DNA of 64,000 nt. Source: Bathynomus jamesi. Its lineage: Eukaryota; Arthropoda; Malacostraca; Isopoda; Cirolanidae. Shown in pieces: positions 1 through 10,511 of the stretch. The stretch covers positions 1,355,379 through 1,419,378 of the forward strand of contig JAJOZX010000481.1 of NCBI GenBank assembly GCA_023014485.1, read 5' to 3'. Position numbers and translations under genes: made by a program. Numbering within the stretch: position 1 is the first letter of the stretch; every line of letters begins with the position of its first letter. Under the pieces are notes generated by a model that was not told where the DNA came from, searched no databases, and saw nothing but the letters and a program-made list of their open reading frames with translations.

Positions 1-1072
1 TCTCTGAGGAACCGCAAACAACAGTAGTTTTTTGGAACTGCGTTCCAAGGTACCAAAAACTCAGGCAATCGCAACCTCCGCAAACCATAATGAAAACCAG
101 ACTAAAGCATTCTTGAATGAGTATGTATTATGAGAGATTCAAAATGTACGTCTCTGATTGGTCGGATAAGGTCACGTGAAACCAAAACAAGATGTAATTG
201 GTTGTTCTGACCTATGTTTCCTAATTTTGCCACGAGATGTCTCCCCATAAAACTGGAGAGGGCGACGTTCGTTAAAATTTGAACAGCGTTAAGAGCTAAA
301 TACTCAGTCAATGGCCTATAATAGCTGCTTTTTACGTCTAAATTTTTTTTTTTTTCATAAAAAATAATTATTATATTTCCTTGATTTTTATCAGTTTCCC
401 TGAGGTTTCAAGGTGTCCTGAATACGAATGTATATGTTAAATTGTCATAGAATGTCTCCTTCTATCGAAAACGAACAAAGCATTAAAACGAATATTAACC
501 CAATTTTAATGTATGTAACTTTTTCTCACTAGATACTGACAAGCGGTAGCTCACTATCGCTCACTAAATTAATTGCCCTCCAGGCAGGTAGCAGTATATG
601 TCACAGCTAGATGTATATGTATATACAACTTGTGTATTTACTATTAAGCTCTTCTGAACATAGAAATAAATGTGCTTTGTTCTGTTTTAACTTTTTACTC
701 TAGCATGTTAAGATTTTTATTACTTGATACAATGGGTTCAGATGTGAAGCTTAAGATTTTCATGGCTGCGTTCTTTCCTTTTCATTTTTGAAGTACTTAC
801 ATTCACTTATAATAGACATTAAATAGCTTGTGCTCAGCTGCGGAGTGACCTAGGACCGGAAAACTTGACAGAGCACATCAGCAGCTCATGGGCCATCAGT
901 TAGTGGTGGTTGCAGAATTTTCCAATGTGCCATTTAGTCTGTGCACAGTTCCGATGAAAGCAGGCAGACACACACACACATTTTAGCTCAATAGTATATA
1001 GGATGGGATAACTCTTGGGCATAAGAAAATTAGAAAACAAATTTGTAGACTTGATCTATAGAAATATGGTAC
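1..1072. other. Unassigned AT-rich intergenic DNA
   Basis: No coding frame longer than about 70 codons and no recognisable protein motif is seen on either strand. A short (AC)n run lies near 969-980. The short frames at 102-311 and 1081-1293 have no family signature. Confidence 0.5.
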
Positions 1073-1171
1073 TTCTTCACTCATAGAGTGGTGGATTTTT
1101 GAAACGACTTGCCATATGATGTGGTAAACAGTAGATCATTAGTTAATTTTTTAAAAAATTTACACACTTTT
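1073..1171 (+). pseudogene. 3' scrap of a CR1-type LINE reverse transcriptase
   Basis: The frame from 1073 reads FFTHRVVDF-stop-NDLPYDVV and then NSRSLVNFLKN. This matches the conserved C-terminal tail of CR1-clade LINE ORF2 (pattern FF..RV...WN.LP..VV), also present in the CR1 at 4.9 kb (FFTHRIVNRWNSLP). The conserved Trp codon TGG has become TGA. Only about 33 codons remain, so this is an old 5'-truncated copy. It is too short to classify beyond CR1-like. Confidence 0.6.
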
Positions 1172-1478
1172 ATGAGTGAAAGAGATAGTCTGTACATTGT
1201 ATATAATATATGTATACTCTTTGCTTCAGTTATATAGGCTACTATGGTGGGAGCAAATAGTTGTATATTAATTAGCTGACTTGAGTTTGACATCTTTCAA
1301 GATTTTATTATTGTTAATATTATTAAAATGTATATCATGACTTGGATTACCTCAATAGGCCAGAGTGGCTTCAGGTTTTCCAAATGAAATGTAAATGAGA
1401 TCATTCTCACCTAGAATCAGTCGTAGATATATAAAACTTTGACTTAGGGAAACATATTCGATAAATTTTTACAAGTGT

Positions 1479-1640
1479 ACATTACAGGCTTTGTAAATCA
1501 AAACTACGTTTTCCTGATGGTTTTTGATGCGATTTGAACTAAGGTTAATTTCGTTCAAACAACATCAAAAACAATCGGAAAAACAGTTTTAATACATAAC
1601 ATAACCTAACATTCCAAAATTCCTCAAAAGCCTGTAATGT
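1479..1640. repeat. Fold-back (MITE-like) element, about 160 bp
   Basis: The ends ACATTACAGGCTTTG (from 1479) and AAAGCCTGTAATGT (to 1640) are inverted complements, and the complementarity continues inward between about 1505-1529 and 1562-1585. It resembles a small non-autonomous DNA transposon. No target duplication could be fixed, so the class is unknown. Confidence 0.5.
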
Positions 1641-1969
1641 ATTCTTGTAAAAAAAAAATACCAAATATTCATACTTATGAGCCAAGGACTGAAATCTCTG
1701 GCCTGTCAGCAACTTTACACATTACAGTCAAAAACGGATAATTGGAGCCAGTCTGACTCACTAAAACTGAAAACAGCAGCAAGCCAACTCTTAGGACTTA
1801 ATTTGAAAACCAGAACCTAAGCTAATTTAAACCTACCGGCTTACCTGCGTGTACCTGGGTAACCAGTTTTTAAAAGTACCGCTCGCCTGATGCAGCAAGC
1901 CAGCAACGATCAATATTAATAATTAATCTGATCAATATTACCAAAGTGAAGGATACATCGACTACGTCA

Positions 1970-2044
1970 TTACCAAAACCACCAATACCATAGTCGATAT
2001 ATATATATATATATATAGCTCGACTATGGTATTGGTTTTGGTAA
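1970..2044. repeat. Inverted repeat around a (TA)n core
   Basis: Arms 1970-1997 and 2020-2044 are near-perfect inverted complements (TTACCAAAACC... against ...GGTTTTGGTAA, both ending at TCGA) separated by a (TA)n run. It can form a hairpin of about 25 bp. It may be a short MITE or a replication-slippage palindrome. Confidence 0.6.
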
Positions 2045-2141
2045 AATATATATATATAATATATATATATGAAAATTATTTCACGAAAGTAACACGTGAA
2101 AAATATTTATGATGAATAAAACCACGAAGGAAAGGAAACAC

Positions 2142-2225
2142 AAAAAGGTGCTCAAGCGCTTTCGTCTAATGATGAGGATGTGTTCCTGAGGATGTCATTA
2201 GACGAAAGCGCTTGAGCACCTTTTT
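2142..2225. repeat. Palindrome with hammerhead-ribozyme-like core
   Basis: Arms 2142-2173 and 2195-2225 are near-perfect inverted complements (AAAAAGGTGCTCAAGCGC...). The plus strand contains CTGAGGA (2186-2192), a short stem GTC-ATTA-GAC (2194-2203) and GAAA (2204-2207). This fits the hammerhead core CUGANGA-stem II-GAAA with one extra base. Such cores are known in the terminal repeats of Penelope-like retroelements. The palindrome may be two Penelope ends head to head. Ribozyme activity is an inference. Confidence 0.5.
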
Positions 2226-2623
2226 ATATATAATTCTTGTGAAAATTCCTGCTCTTCTAATCTCCCAATGGGTAGCCAAAGAGGTATATACTGTAATATA
2301 CATTTTTAAAATGAAGGCGAATCAGGAAAATTTTATTATATAATTTCAACATATAAAATTTATTTTTGTAAAATTATGCAGTTAATTTATAATTAACCAA
2401 TTAATTAATATTCTTCAAATTTCAAATTTGTAATATTATAATCATGCTCGGACGGGGACAACTTTTGCAGGCAATCACAGATATTGAGGGCTGATGACGT
2501 AATGACTCAACTGTCAATTAAAAAGTAATGGAATTATATTCAAAGCATTTAAAGTTCATTATAATTTATTTATTTGAATTAAATGCAAAATGCTTATGAA
2601 ATGTGCTGCGGTACTCTGTAACA
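2226..2623. other. Unassigned AT-rich DNA
   Basis: Low-complexity AT-rich sequence with no coding signal or recognised repeat. Confidence 0.4.
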
Positions 2624-2750
2624 ATGGACGAACTTCCACAAATAGTAGGGGAGGGGTTTAATTTCCCTAAAATTGAAGATTTTAGACGAGTTGAAAAGAG
2701 ACGCTCCTCCCAAAGTCCAGTTACTCGGAAGTCGTTCAACAACTCAGAAC

Positions 2751-4175
2751 CAGGGTTGCCAGATACTTTTCAAGAAAAGTAGCGAAATAGAATTCAAAGT
2801 AGCCAAAATAAATATATATATATACTGTATATAATTTTGTTATATTTAATTTGAAATACTAAATTTTATTTATTTTATATGATTCACAAATCACAGTTGT
2901 ATGGAATTTAATAACTCCTCTTCTTCATCTTCATTGCTTTCAACTTCGTCGTTAGATTTCTTGTATATGTCGGAATTATATTTTAACATCGATGAAGAAG
3001 GTTCAAAGTTAAAACAGCAGATGTTTCTTTCTTCCAGCATCATTTTGATGCGAAGTATAGAGGCTAAGAGATCTAAACCCATACGGTTCCTTAGTTTGGT
3101 TTTCGTTGATGTCACTCGCGAAAACACTCGCTCTACTGTAGCGTTACTTATCGGCAGGCTGTACACTTTTAATGCAAATAGTGAAATGTCCTGCAAAAAT
3201 AGTTCTCCTGCTGCATTTTTCATTGTCACGGCTCGGCTCCAAAATAATGAACCATCGCTTGGAATGTCACCAGGGGGAAAAGCAGTCTTCCAATCTACGT
3301 TAAGTAGTTGTCTCCATTGATTTTCTAGATCTAGTTTTGACTGATCAGCTAGTTCCAAAGGAAGATCAGAAAAGGGAGGTCGAGTGTGACTTAAGCATAC
3401 ATTAGGCGATATGTTTTTTTATTTTCTTTAGCGTTTCAATATGTCTGGGATGCGAACAAGAAGTTCCTTACAAGCTCGTTTTAAAAACTCGTGGCATCTT
3501 TCGCGAGTGTTTTTATGAGTCTCTATCGATATTCCTTATATTTAAGTTTATTCGCCAACTGTACAGAAAACACATGCCCAAAGTCTACGTGTTCAATCGG
3601 TAGAAAGATTGTTGCAAATTGCATGTCTACTGAGAGATTAACACTTTGAGGATACAGAATTCTTCTTAGCATGCAAAGCGTGAAATTTCAAGTTCATTTA
3701 GCAACGTGCAATGATCTGCTTGCTCACTTTGAAAAAGCAAGTTTATTCTTTCAAATTCAGAAAGAATGGGCATTACGACTGGAATGCATAATTTTGAATT
3801 TTCAATTCAAACTTCGATTAACACCCGCATACATATCAATATGTATTGCGACGTTCCAAAACGTTTTTAAACGTTTTTGAAGACGCGATTCAGTGGCTCG
3901 AGATTCACAATTGAGTCACTGAGTCACGATCGACTCTGGTCGATCTGAACAGCTGGTATAGTTATATAGTACGGCTACAGTATACGAGTCGACCATACAC
4001 AAACAAAAAAATATACATTTAAATTAATATGGAATTCATATTAATGTATATATTCAACTAATATATTAATATTTTATTTCAATAAAATTTATCGATTTTC
4101 AAAATAGCCCAAAATAGCATTACAATTTTTGGAAGTAGCCTAATTCGCGAAAGGTAGCCCAATCTGGCAACTCTG
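2751..4175 (-). mobile_element. hAT DNA transposon with perfect 8-bp TSD
   Basis: The element begins CAGGGTTGCCAGAT and ends ATCTGGCAACTCTG, terminal inverted repeats typical of hAT. It is flanked on both sides by CTCAGAAC (2743-2750 and 4176-4183), an exact 8-bp target-site duplication. It is 1425 bp long and retains only a C-terminal transposase fragment (2891-3358, minus strand), so it is an internally deleted copy that would depend on a transposase supplied in trans. Confidence 0.92.
2891..3358 (-). pseudogene. hAT transposase, C-terminal dimerisation domain
   Basis: This 155-residue frame carries the hAT C-terminal dimerisation motif: after LFALKVYSLPISNATVERVF comes SRVTSTKTKLRNRM and then ILRIKMMLEERNICC. 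It lacks the BED zinc finger and the RNase-H-like catalytic core, so it cannot be a complete transposase. The acidic tail (NEDEEEELL) is common in the family. It lies inside the 2751-4175 element, close to one TIR as expected for a C-terminus. Confidence 0.88.
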
Positions 4176-4243
4176 CTCAGAACCCCAAGAAGCGCGTCGG
4201 GCAGCGAGGGAAACGAAAGCCCCTCTCCCAACTTTCTCCCTGA

Positions 4244-4699
4244 ATGTGGGGTGAAAACGCAGCATGCAGGGGAAGTGATCAAGTTCCTCCCGTTCAGGAA
4301 AGGACTCCTGCTCCCGATTTCACAATGAGGAACAGAGACTGTCCGATGCCAAGAGACGAGGCATCACTGCCCTCTTCCTTACCTTCCACTGCAGGGGAGA
4401 GTCGTTCGATTACTCAAACGCCTCGCCCGGTGTGCAGTTCCTCCCCCTCCCACCGAAGAAGAAGGGGCCCGCGCGTTTGTCAGGATATAAACACCGCTAA
4501 CAGACCCTCTTCTCCTCTTCCCTCAGGGAGATTGAGGAAAGAGGAGGGGTGGGTCACAGTTAACAGGCGCTCTTCAAGGAGGAGTCCTCAACCTGTCTTC
4601 GCGGTAAGGTCACCGGTGATGAATCTCACCCTTTTTGCGTCGCGAATTCAGCTCTCGAACGAGGAAAGCGATCTTCGACACATGGTTATAATGTTATAA
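4244..4699 (+). CDS. Basic proline/serine-rich ORF, possible LINE ORF1
   Basis: A 151-codon frame rich in Pro, Ser and Arg (for example SPSHRRRRGPR and GWVTVNRRSSRRSPQ). It overlaps the end of the ORF1-like frame resumed at 4184, so the two may be one protein with a frameshift. Arg-rich patches after a GWVTV motif resemble LINE ORF1 proteins, but no RRM, zinc knuckle or PHD is visible. Function is not assigned. Confidence 0.3.
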   Translation: MWGENAACRGSDQVPPVQERTPAPDFTMRNRDCPMPRDEASLPSSLPSTAGESRSITQTPRPVCSSSPSHRRRRGPRVCQDINTANRPSSPLPSGRLRKEEGWVTVNRRSSRRSPQPVFAVRSPVMNLTLFASRIQLSNEESDLRHMVIML

Positions 4700-4784
4700 T
4701 GCTTCAGACCAACAAAGACCCCAGGATCCACTCATGGCTGGTCTACCTAACTGTGTTCGTAATTGTGTATTGTGCATGTCCTCC

Positions 4785-4846
4785 GTGGTGGCGGAGGGGA
4801 CCTACAATTTTAGGTGGGTTCCGAACCACAAAGCCTTAATTTTACT
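4785..4846 (-). repeat. SINE fragment (5S/tRNA-like family)
   Basis: On the minus strand this reads GTGGTTCGGAACCCACCT, then AAAATTGTAGGTCCCCTCCG. The same B-box-containing body is seen at 21381-21546, 44393-44500 (minus) and 47737-47870. Only the B-box region and part of the body remain here. Confidence 0.6.
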
Positions 4847-4881
4847 ACCTTAAACTATACCCAATCTATCAACATATGCGT

Positions 4882-5286
4882 CTAATCGATTTTAAACATG
4901 TTTATAGACGTGCTACTAATTACTTCTACCGGCAAACTATTCCACCTATTTACTATTCTATGCGTAAAAAAGTTTTTGGCAACTGCTATCTCGAACCTTC
5001 TACTTGTCAATTTACACCCGTTATTTCTAGTCCTATTATATTGAGATATTTCGAAAAAACTATCTCTATCTACGTTATCGAACCCATTCATAATTTTGAA
5101 AACCTGGATTAGATCACCCCTTAGCCTTCTAGTCTCGAGTGCAGCCAATTTTAACTCCTTAAGCCTATCCTCGTACGACTTTGACCTAAGCGACGGAATC
5201 ATCTTAGTTGCTCGTCTTTGAAGTCTTTCGAGTTTGTCTATATCTTTTCGCATATGCGGATTCCAAAATTGGATCGCGTACTCCAA
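4882..5286 (-). pseudogene. CR1 RT thumb and C-terminal tail
   Basis: A 134-residue frame with MEYAIQFWNPHMRKDIDKLE, then RLQRRATKMIPSLRSKSYED, then LAALETRRLRGDLIQVFKIM, and finally FFTHRIVNRWNSLP. This order is diagnostic of CR1 ORF2 after the YADD-type palm. It is the 3' end of the element, so it is the part usually preserved in truncated copies. Confidence 0.85.
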
Positions 5287-5353
5287 ATGGGGTCTAACTA
5301 ATGATTTATAAAGAGGAACTATAATATCGCGCGATTTGTACTCAAATTCCGAG

Positions 5354-5548
5354 CTATAAACTTAACACTTTGTTCGCTTTATTGACCGCTGCTGTACTTG
5401 TTTCGCTACTTTTAAATCCAGTGACTATAACTCCTAAATCTTTTTCCTGTTCTACGCTTGTTAACTCCTTCCCTGACATACTATACGCAAAATTATCGTT
5501 ACGCGAACCTATATGTAAAATTTTGCACTTATCGACGTTAAATCTCAT
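5354..5548 (-). pseudogene. CR1 RT palm/thumb connector
   Basis: The frame MRFNVDKCKILHIG... followed by VEQEKDLGVIV matches the region just after FADDTKLG in CR1 RT. It continues the frame that is interrupted by the MITE at 5619-6165, and is separated from the next segment by a frameshift near 5290-5350. Confidence 0.8.
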
Positions 5549-5618
5549 TTGCCATGTGACTGACCAATCAACGATTTTATTCAGATCTTCCTGGATTTAC
5601 CTCTATCTTCGTCATTAA

Positions 5619-6165
5619 CAGTGGTGTAGTGCTAAATAAAGAAGTGAGGGAACGCATTTTGAAAGTGTTACTCAGATGCGGAGGGGACAATGGCGAGCGC
5701 GGCGAGCCCATACAGCTGGGGGTCCGGGGGAACTGTAAGACCCCAGAAATCTTTTGAAATCTGACCAATTTCAGGGATATTTTGAGGTCATATGCACTGG
5801 ATATTAGGATATATTCCAAGGTTGAAGATGCAGTATTTTCAGTGTCATTAGATATACGACATCCAGTATGATCAATAAAAATAGCTAACAACTGGAATGA
5901 TTAACTAAAAAAAGTTAACAACTGGTACGCCGTGGTGACTGTTTCACCAGATCTTTATAGGCTAGCATTGCCTCAGTCGAAGCTAAAAGAAATGAAGCAG
6001 TTAATGATTCTTTCTCATATTTCTTCTAGGGTGGGAATTAAAATTTCATGACGTTAGAGATTTGTAAGTTCGGATTTATTTGAAATAGTGAGGGAACGCC
6101 GTTCCGTCTACCAAAAAAAGTAAGGGAACGCCGTTCCCACGCGTTCCCACAGCACTACACCACTG
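5619..6165. mobile_element. Non-autonomous hAT element in the CR1 RT
   Basis: The ends CAGTGGTGTAGTGCT and AGCACTACACCACTG are perfect 15-bp inverted repeats. GTCATTAA is duplicated on both sides (5611-5618 and 6166-6173), the 8-bp TSD expected of hAT. The 547-bp interior has no transposase. A subterminal motif GGGAACGCCGTTCC occurs near 6090 and 6125. Joining the flanks across the TSD restores the CR1 FADDTKLG-to-NDE segment. Confidence 0.92.
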
Positions 6166-6179
6166 GTCATTAATCGCCC

Positions 6180-6512
6180 TGCTACCCAGCTTCGTGTCAT
6201 CCGCAAACTTTGAAACTGTACTGACTAAGCCGACATCTAAATCGTTAATATATATAAAAAAAGCAAGGGGCCCAATACAGAACCCTGAGGAACGCCACTC
6301 ACTACATTAGCCCAACACGACTCCGCTCCATCAACGATCACCCTCTGTTTCCTACCTCGCAACCACTCTTCTAGCCAATTTATTACTACACCCCTGATTC
6401 CATGAGCCTTAGTTTTTTCAATGAGTCTTTTGTGCGGTACGGTGTCAAACGCTTTTTGAAAATCTAAATACACTACATCAATCGCCCGATGACTATCGTA
6501 AACGTCACCCAC
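6180..6512 (-). pseudogene. CR1 RT palm (FADD box)
   Basis: The frame contains VVYLDFQKAFDTVPHKRLIE (first catalytic Asp region), GVPQGSVLGPLLFL (RT motif B) and, after a frameshift near 6240, INDLDVG...SKFADDTKLG (catalytic FADD). These are all of the RT catalytic motifs of CR1. The shift after LLFLYI is an inactivating change. Confidence 0.87.
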
Positions 6513-6538
6513 GCTTTGAAAAAATTCTAAAAGATTAG

Positions 6539-7018
6539 TTAAGCAAGATTTGTTTCGCCTAAAACCGTGCTGCGTATTTCTAAGTTATGCAATTCTAAGT
6601 GTTCGACTATACGATCCCTAATTATTGATTCCAGTAGCTTACCTACAACAGATGTTAAAATGATTGGCCTATAATTTCCCGCTGCACCTTTATCGCCTTT
6701 CTTAAAGATAGGCGTTACGTTTGCTAACTTGAAATTATCTGGTACGCACCTCTCAGAAATAGACGCATTAAAAATCGTTGTTAGCGGCAGAACAATGCTA
6801 TCTTTTAATTCTTTTAGTTGTATGAAATATATGGAATCCAGCCCCGGTGATTTACGCATTTTCATTTTATCAATATAGGGCATTACCTCCCCTTCACTAA
6901 CCATAATATTATCCAAAATATGACCGTTATCAAAAGGTATTATGTCTATGACCGTAGGGATATTCGTTACATCTATAGTAAAAACTGACGTAAAAAATTC
7001 GTTTAATAACGTAGCCAT
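6539..7018 (-). pseudogene. CR1 RT fingers domain
   Basis: The frame has KMKMRKSPGLDSIYFIQLKE, then VPDNFKLANVTPIFKKGDKG and AAGNYRPIILTSVVGKLLE. These are RT motifs 0 to 2 of CR1-like LINEs. A frameshift near 6520-6545 separates it from the palm. Confidence 0.87.
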
Positions 7019-7046
7019 TTCCTTGTTTTCAGAAACTAGCTCTCCG

Positions 7047-7229
7047 TTAACATTTTTTCAACGGCCCCAAGACACTTTTTACTGGATTTCTATTGTTGAC
7101 GTATTGAAAGAATCGCTTGGGGTTTTCTTTACCGTCACGAGCTATGGAGATTTCAAATTCGCACTTGGACTTTTTTATCATACTTTTCGCTTCACGCCTT
7201 TGAGATATGTAGTTGTTTCGTAACCACAA
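7047..7229 (-). pseudogene. CR1 linker between endonuclease and RT
   Basis: The frame RREAKSMIKKSKCEFEISIA, then GKENPKRFFQYVNNRNPVKS and VLGPL, matches the CR1 connector (KENPK.F.KYV..R...K..VGPL). It lies immediately upstream of the RT fingers. Confidence 0.8.
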
Positions 7230-7293
7230 ACTGTCTTTATCGCACTTATGTAGCCTATAAGCCCTATCTCTACTCTTTATAATGTCTCCTACT

Positions 7294-8147
7294 CAGTGGC
7301 GTAGCTAGAGTTTGTGCCGCCCGGGGCGGTCCTTGAGTTTGCCACCCCCCTGAAACACAACACAATACACATAACAAACATACTTAAACAAAAGTGAAAA
7401 CGACGTATAGAAAAAACCTGTGAAAAATATTAGGACAACATGTTTACTTCTGAAGTGAAAAATTAACTACAACATTCTACACAGTTATTTTTCTTGCTTT
7501 TCTGTTAGCAAAATCTTCGATGACATTGTCGAAGTCTATTTCGTCTGTCAATTGTTGTTCTATAGACAGTATGGCAAGATTTCTCAACCGCAAGGTGCTC
7601 ATAGTAGATCTTAGGTAATTCTTTATCAGTTTTAGTTTAGAAAAACTCCTCTCACAGCTAGCAACACTAACAGAAATTGTGAGAAAAATCCGCAGCAGTA
7701 TTACAATATTTGGAACCGAGTTACCAAGATTATACTTTACAACTAATACCAGCATATTAGTTTTGATATTGATTATTTATAAATATTAAACGTTATTTAT
7801 AGATTATAACGTATTTACAGAACTTTATGGGTTATTTCCCTTTTTAATTAAATAAATGCATTTATACCAATGCTATTATAATTAAGCACAACTAAGCGCT
7901 TAAATAGGTATGATGGTCAATAAGGCCATCTTCAAGGGAACACAATCCTTACCATTGTCGGAAATTAACGAAGTAAGCAGTGTTTTCGTGGAAAAATAAA
8001 ATTGTGTCTGGTCTTGTATCCTTCTACTGTCCCGACATAAAAAAAAACCCTTTTTTTTCATTGCAGTAGACCAAAAGTGCCGCCCCTCAAAAAGTGCCGC
8101 CCGGGGCGGACCGCCCCCTCCGCCCCCCTATAGCTACGCTAGTGCGA
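7294..8147 (-). mobile_element. hAT element with ZMYM-type transposase remnant
   Basis: The left end CAGTGGCGTAGCTAGAG and right end CTATAGCTACGCTAGTG are imperfect inverted repeats, followed inside by GTGCCGCCCGGGGCGG on both ends. Candidate TSD copies are CTCCTACT (7286-7293) and GTCCTACT (8148-8155), 7 of 8 matching. The minus-strand frame 7477-7755 is the transposase C-terminus. The insertion splits the linker region of the CR1. Confidence 0.85.
7477..7755 (-). pseudogene. hAT transposase dimerisation domain
   Basis: The frame contains PNIVILLRIFLTISVSVASC, then ERSFSKLKLIKNYLRSTMST and LRLRNLAILSIE. The SVASCERSFSKLK...LRSTM core marks the hAT C-terminal dimerisation domain of the ZMYM1/THAP12-like branch. 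The N-terminal catalytic part is deleted. Confidence 0.88.
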
Positions 8148-8633
8148 GTCCTACTCTAGAAGTAAACCACAAGGGCTTGTTGTTTACTTTCGCACGCTTA
8201 ATTTTGTAGGTACACATTCCTCATTTATAGTCCTCAATACTGTTTCAAACGATTCCCACATTAGTTTTGCGTTGGAGATCCCCATTACGTTTTCCCAATT
8301 GACTCAATTGACGTGTGATAATTTATTTCGAAATTTACAAAAGTCTGCGTGCTGGAAGTTAGGAATTTTAGTCGAGTTAGCTGGTTTTGAGTGACTTACT
8401 GAGAGGACAAACTCTACCATATTGTGATCGCTATTGCTTAATGGTGGAAGAAGTCTGTGGTGAACACAGTATATTGTTAGTTAATAAACTAAGCACAAAA
8501 TCTCCGTATTATAGCTCATTTAAAGTAATAATTAAAGATGTAAATTCACAATCTAACCCGAACAATATGAGTCAGTGGCCAGACAGTGTTTTGTTGAGGA
8601 GTTTATTCACTTTTCGAGATTTGATAACAGGCA

Positions 8634-8652
8634 AAATAATAATAATTAATAA

Positions 8653-8683
<31 letters not shown>

Positions 8684-8685
8684 GG
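8634..8685. repeat. (ATA)n microsatellite
   Basis: A run of AATAAT units with two interruptions. It may be the simple-repeat tail of an older retroelement or pure slippage. Confidence 0.8.
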
Positions 8686-8756
8686 CGCCCAAACGGTAAT
8701 GCCTGAAATTTGTACTGTGTATAATAATCATAATAATAATAAATTTTCTATCAATC

Positions 8757-10511
8757 ATGTCGGATAACTTGTTGAAAATAGTCTCATATAACGTAAGGTC
8801 AGTGAGGAATTCAATTGTAGATGTTCATAAAATCTGTGACAGTGCAGATTTGATACTCCTGGAAGAGCACTAGCTACCTAAACAAGAGCTAAAATTCCTC
8901 TCTACCATCCATGATGACTTTATGTACCATGCGTCATCTGCAGTAGACTTGTCAGACGAATTAATGTATGGTAGGCCGTTTGGTGGTGTTGCTTTCTTAA
9001 TAAGGAAAAATTTGTCAAAACATATAACAATTTTAACAAGCGATAATGTAAGGTTGTTAGGCATTGAATTACAAGTGAACAATGATTGCATATTAATTGT
9101 AAACTGCTATTTACCATACAACAACGGCAGTAATCTAGATGAATACATTGATTTGCTATACAAAATTAAGTCATTATCAGATAACCCCAAATATTCTCAC
9201 TGTATAATAATGGGGGACTTTAACGCACATGTGAACTCGGAATTCTTTGTAGAATTGGGTAACATGTGCGAGTCGGCCAAATTAAGTATAAGTGATGTAG
9301 ATGTATTAGGGGTAACCAGTGGTAATTTTACATACGTTAATGATATGAGTGGTACCACCAGGTGGATTGATCATTGTCTCACTAGTAATAATCTAAAGTA
9401 TCGAATTGTTAGAGTTCATATTCTGCATGATTTCCTTCTTTCTGATCATAGACCATTAGAACTATTAATTAATTTTACCAATTTATGCGCGACACGACAT
9501 AAGAATTCAATAGGTAAGAATAATCGCGTCGATTGGTCTAATGTTAATAAGCAACAGAGAATAGAATACAAAGACAGAACAGGTCAATTCTTTAATAATT
9601 TAGAAATATTGCATCTTGCCTGTAGTAATCATTGCTCAAATGATTCTCATTGTAAACTCATAGATAGGTATTATAGTAAGATAGTACCCCTGTTAAGAGA
9701 AACAGGAAGCCACCTGATTAAATCTTACAACTATCATACTAATATTATTCCTGGATGGAATGATTTTATTGCCCCCCTGAAGAGGGAATCGAAAGACGCC
9801 TACGATTTGGGGTGCTTTCATGGTAAACCCAGATTAGGACCAGTATACATGAATATGTGTAGAAGTAGGGGTCAGTATAAGGCGGCCATAAGGCGATGTA
9901 AACAGGAAGAAGAGTCTATTCGAGCATCAAAAGCCTGTGAAGCTCACATAAATAACGATAATAAACATTTTTGGAAATTTGTTAAGAATCAAACGGGTGT
10001 CAAAAGTGTCCTCTCTCCGACAATCGATGGGGTGTCGGGGGAGGATGAAATTGCAAAGCTGTGGAAAAACTATCATACTAATATTATTCCTGGATGGAAT
10101 GATTTTATTGCCCCCCTGAAGAGGGAATCGAAAGACGCCTACGATTTGGGGTGCTTTCATGGTAAACCCAGATTAGGACCAGTATACATGAATATGTGTA
10201 GAAGTAGGGGTCAGTATAAGGCGGCCATAAGGCGATGTAAACAGGAAGAAGAGTCTATTCGAGCATCAAAAGCCTGTGAAGCTCACATAAATAACGCTAA
10301 TAAAATTTTTTGGAAATTTGTTAAGAATCAAACGGGTGTCAAAAGTGTCCTCTCTCCGACAATCGATGGGGTGTCGGGGGAGGATGAAATTGCAAAGCTG
10401 TGGAAAAACTACTACTCTAACATTCTTAACAGTGTGAGTAGCGATAATCTTAAGATAGATTGCAGCGAAACGCCTGTGGGAGGGACAAGGGAAAATACTA
10501 TGGAAAACTGA
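8757..10511 (+). pseudogene. LINE endonuclease domain and linker
   Basis: From ATG 8757 the frame reads MSDNLLKIVSYNVRSVRN, the first EEP endonuclease motif. An in-frame TAG sits at 8871-8873; downstream the frame stays open to 10511. Further motifs are IVNCYLPYNN, IIMGDFNAHVNSE, TTRWIDHCLTS and SDHRPLEL, the catalytic series of LINE endonucleases (N, E, D, H residues). The linker contains a 113-residue unit present twice in tandem. A shift after ETPVGGTRENTMEN ends the frame. Confidence 0.85.
9732..10409 (+). repeat. 339-bp in-frame tandem duplication in LINE ORF
   Basis: Copies 9732-10070 and 10071-10409 are nearly identical (period 339 bp = 113 codons). Each starts YHTNIIPGWNDF and ends EDEIAKLWKNY. 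The visible differences are in the stretch AHINNDNKHFWKF versus AHINNANKIFWKF. Because the period is a multiple of three the frame is preserved. Confidence 0.95.

Larger units (their letters stand above)
2624..4249 (+). pseudogene. ORF1-like reading frame split by a hAT insertion
   Basis: An ATG at 2624 opens a frame (MDELPQIVGEGFNFPKIEDF...) that runs to 2750, where a hAT element interrupts it. After the second target-duplication copy (4176-4183) the frame resumes (PQEARRAARETKAP...) and stops at about 4247. The protein is hydrophilic and basic, like the N-terminus of a LINE ORF1 or a nucleic-acid-binding protein. It is followed at once by another basic frame (4244-4699). The family is not recognised. 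The split and the shared TSD CTCAGAAC show the hAT came later. Confidence 0.45.
4860..8445 (-). mobile_element. CR1-clade LINE, broken by two hAT insertions
   Basis: From right to left the minus strand encodes the end of an endonuclease (SDHNMVEFVLSVS near 8400-8440), a linker (8160-8395), the RT fingers and palm (6180-7018) and the RT thumb and tail (4882-5548). The motif series VYLDFQKAFDTVPH, GVPQGSVLGPLL, FADDTKLG, EQEKDLGV, LERLQRRATKMI and LRGDLI is that of CR1 elements. Frameshifts split the frame, and hAT elements occupy 5619-6165 and 7294-8147. The endonuclease N-terminus is missing, consistent with 5' truncation. Confidence 0.88.

Noticed and set aside
8387..8767. 126-codon plus-strand protein
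   Set aside because: Its first part is antisense to the CR1 endonuclease end and its last part is an (ATA)n microsatellite.
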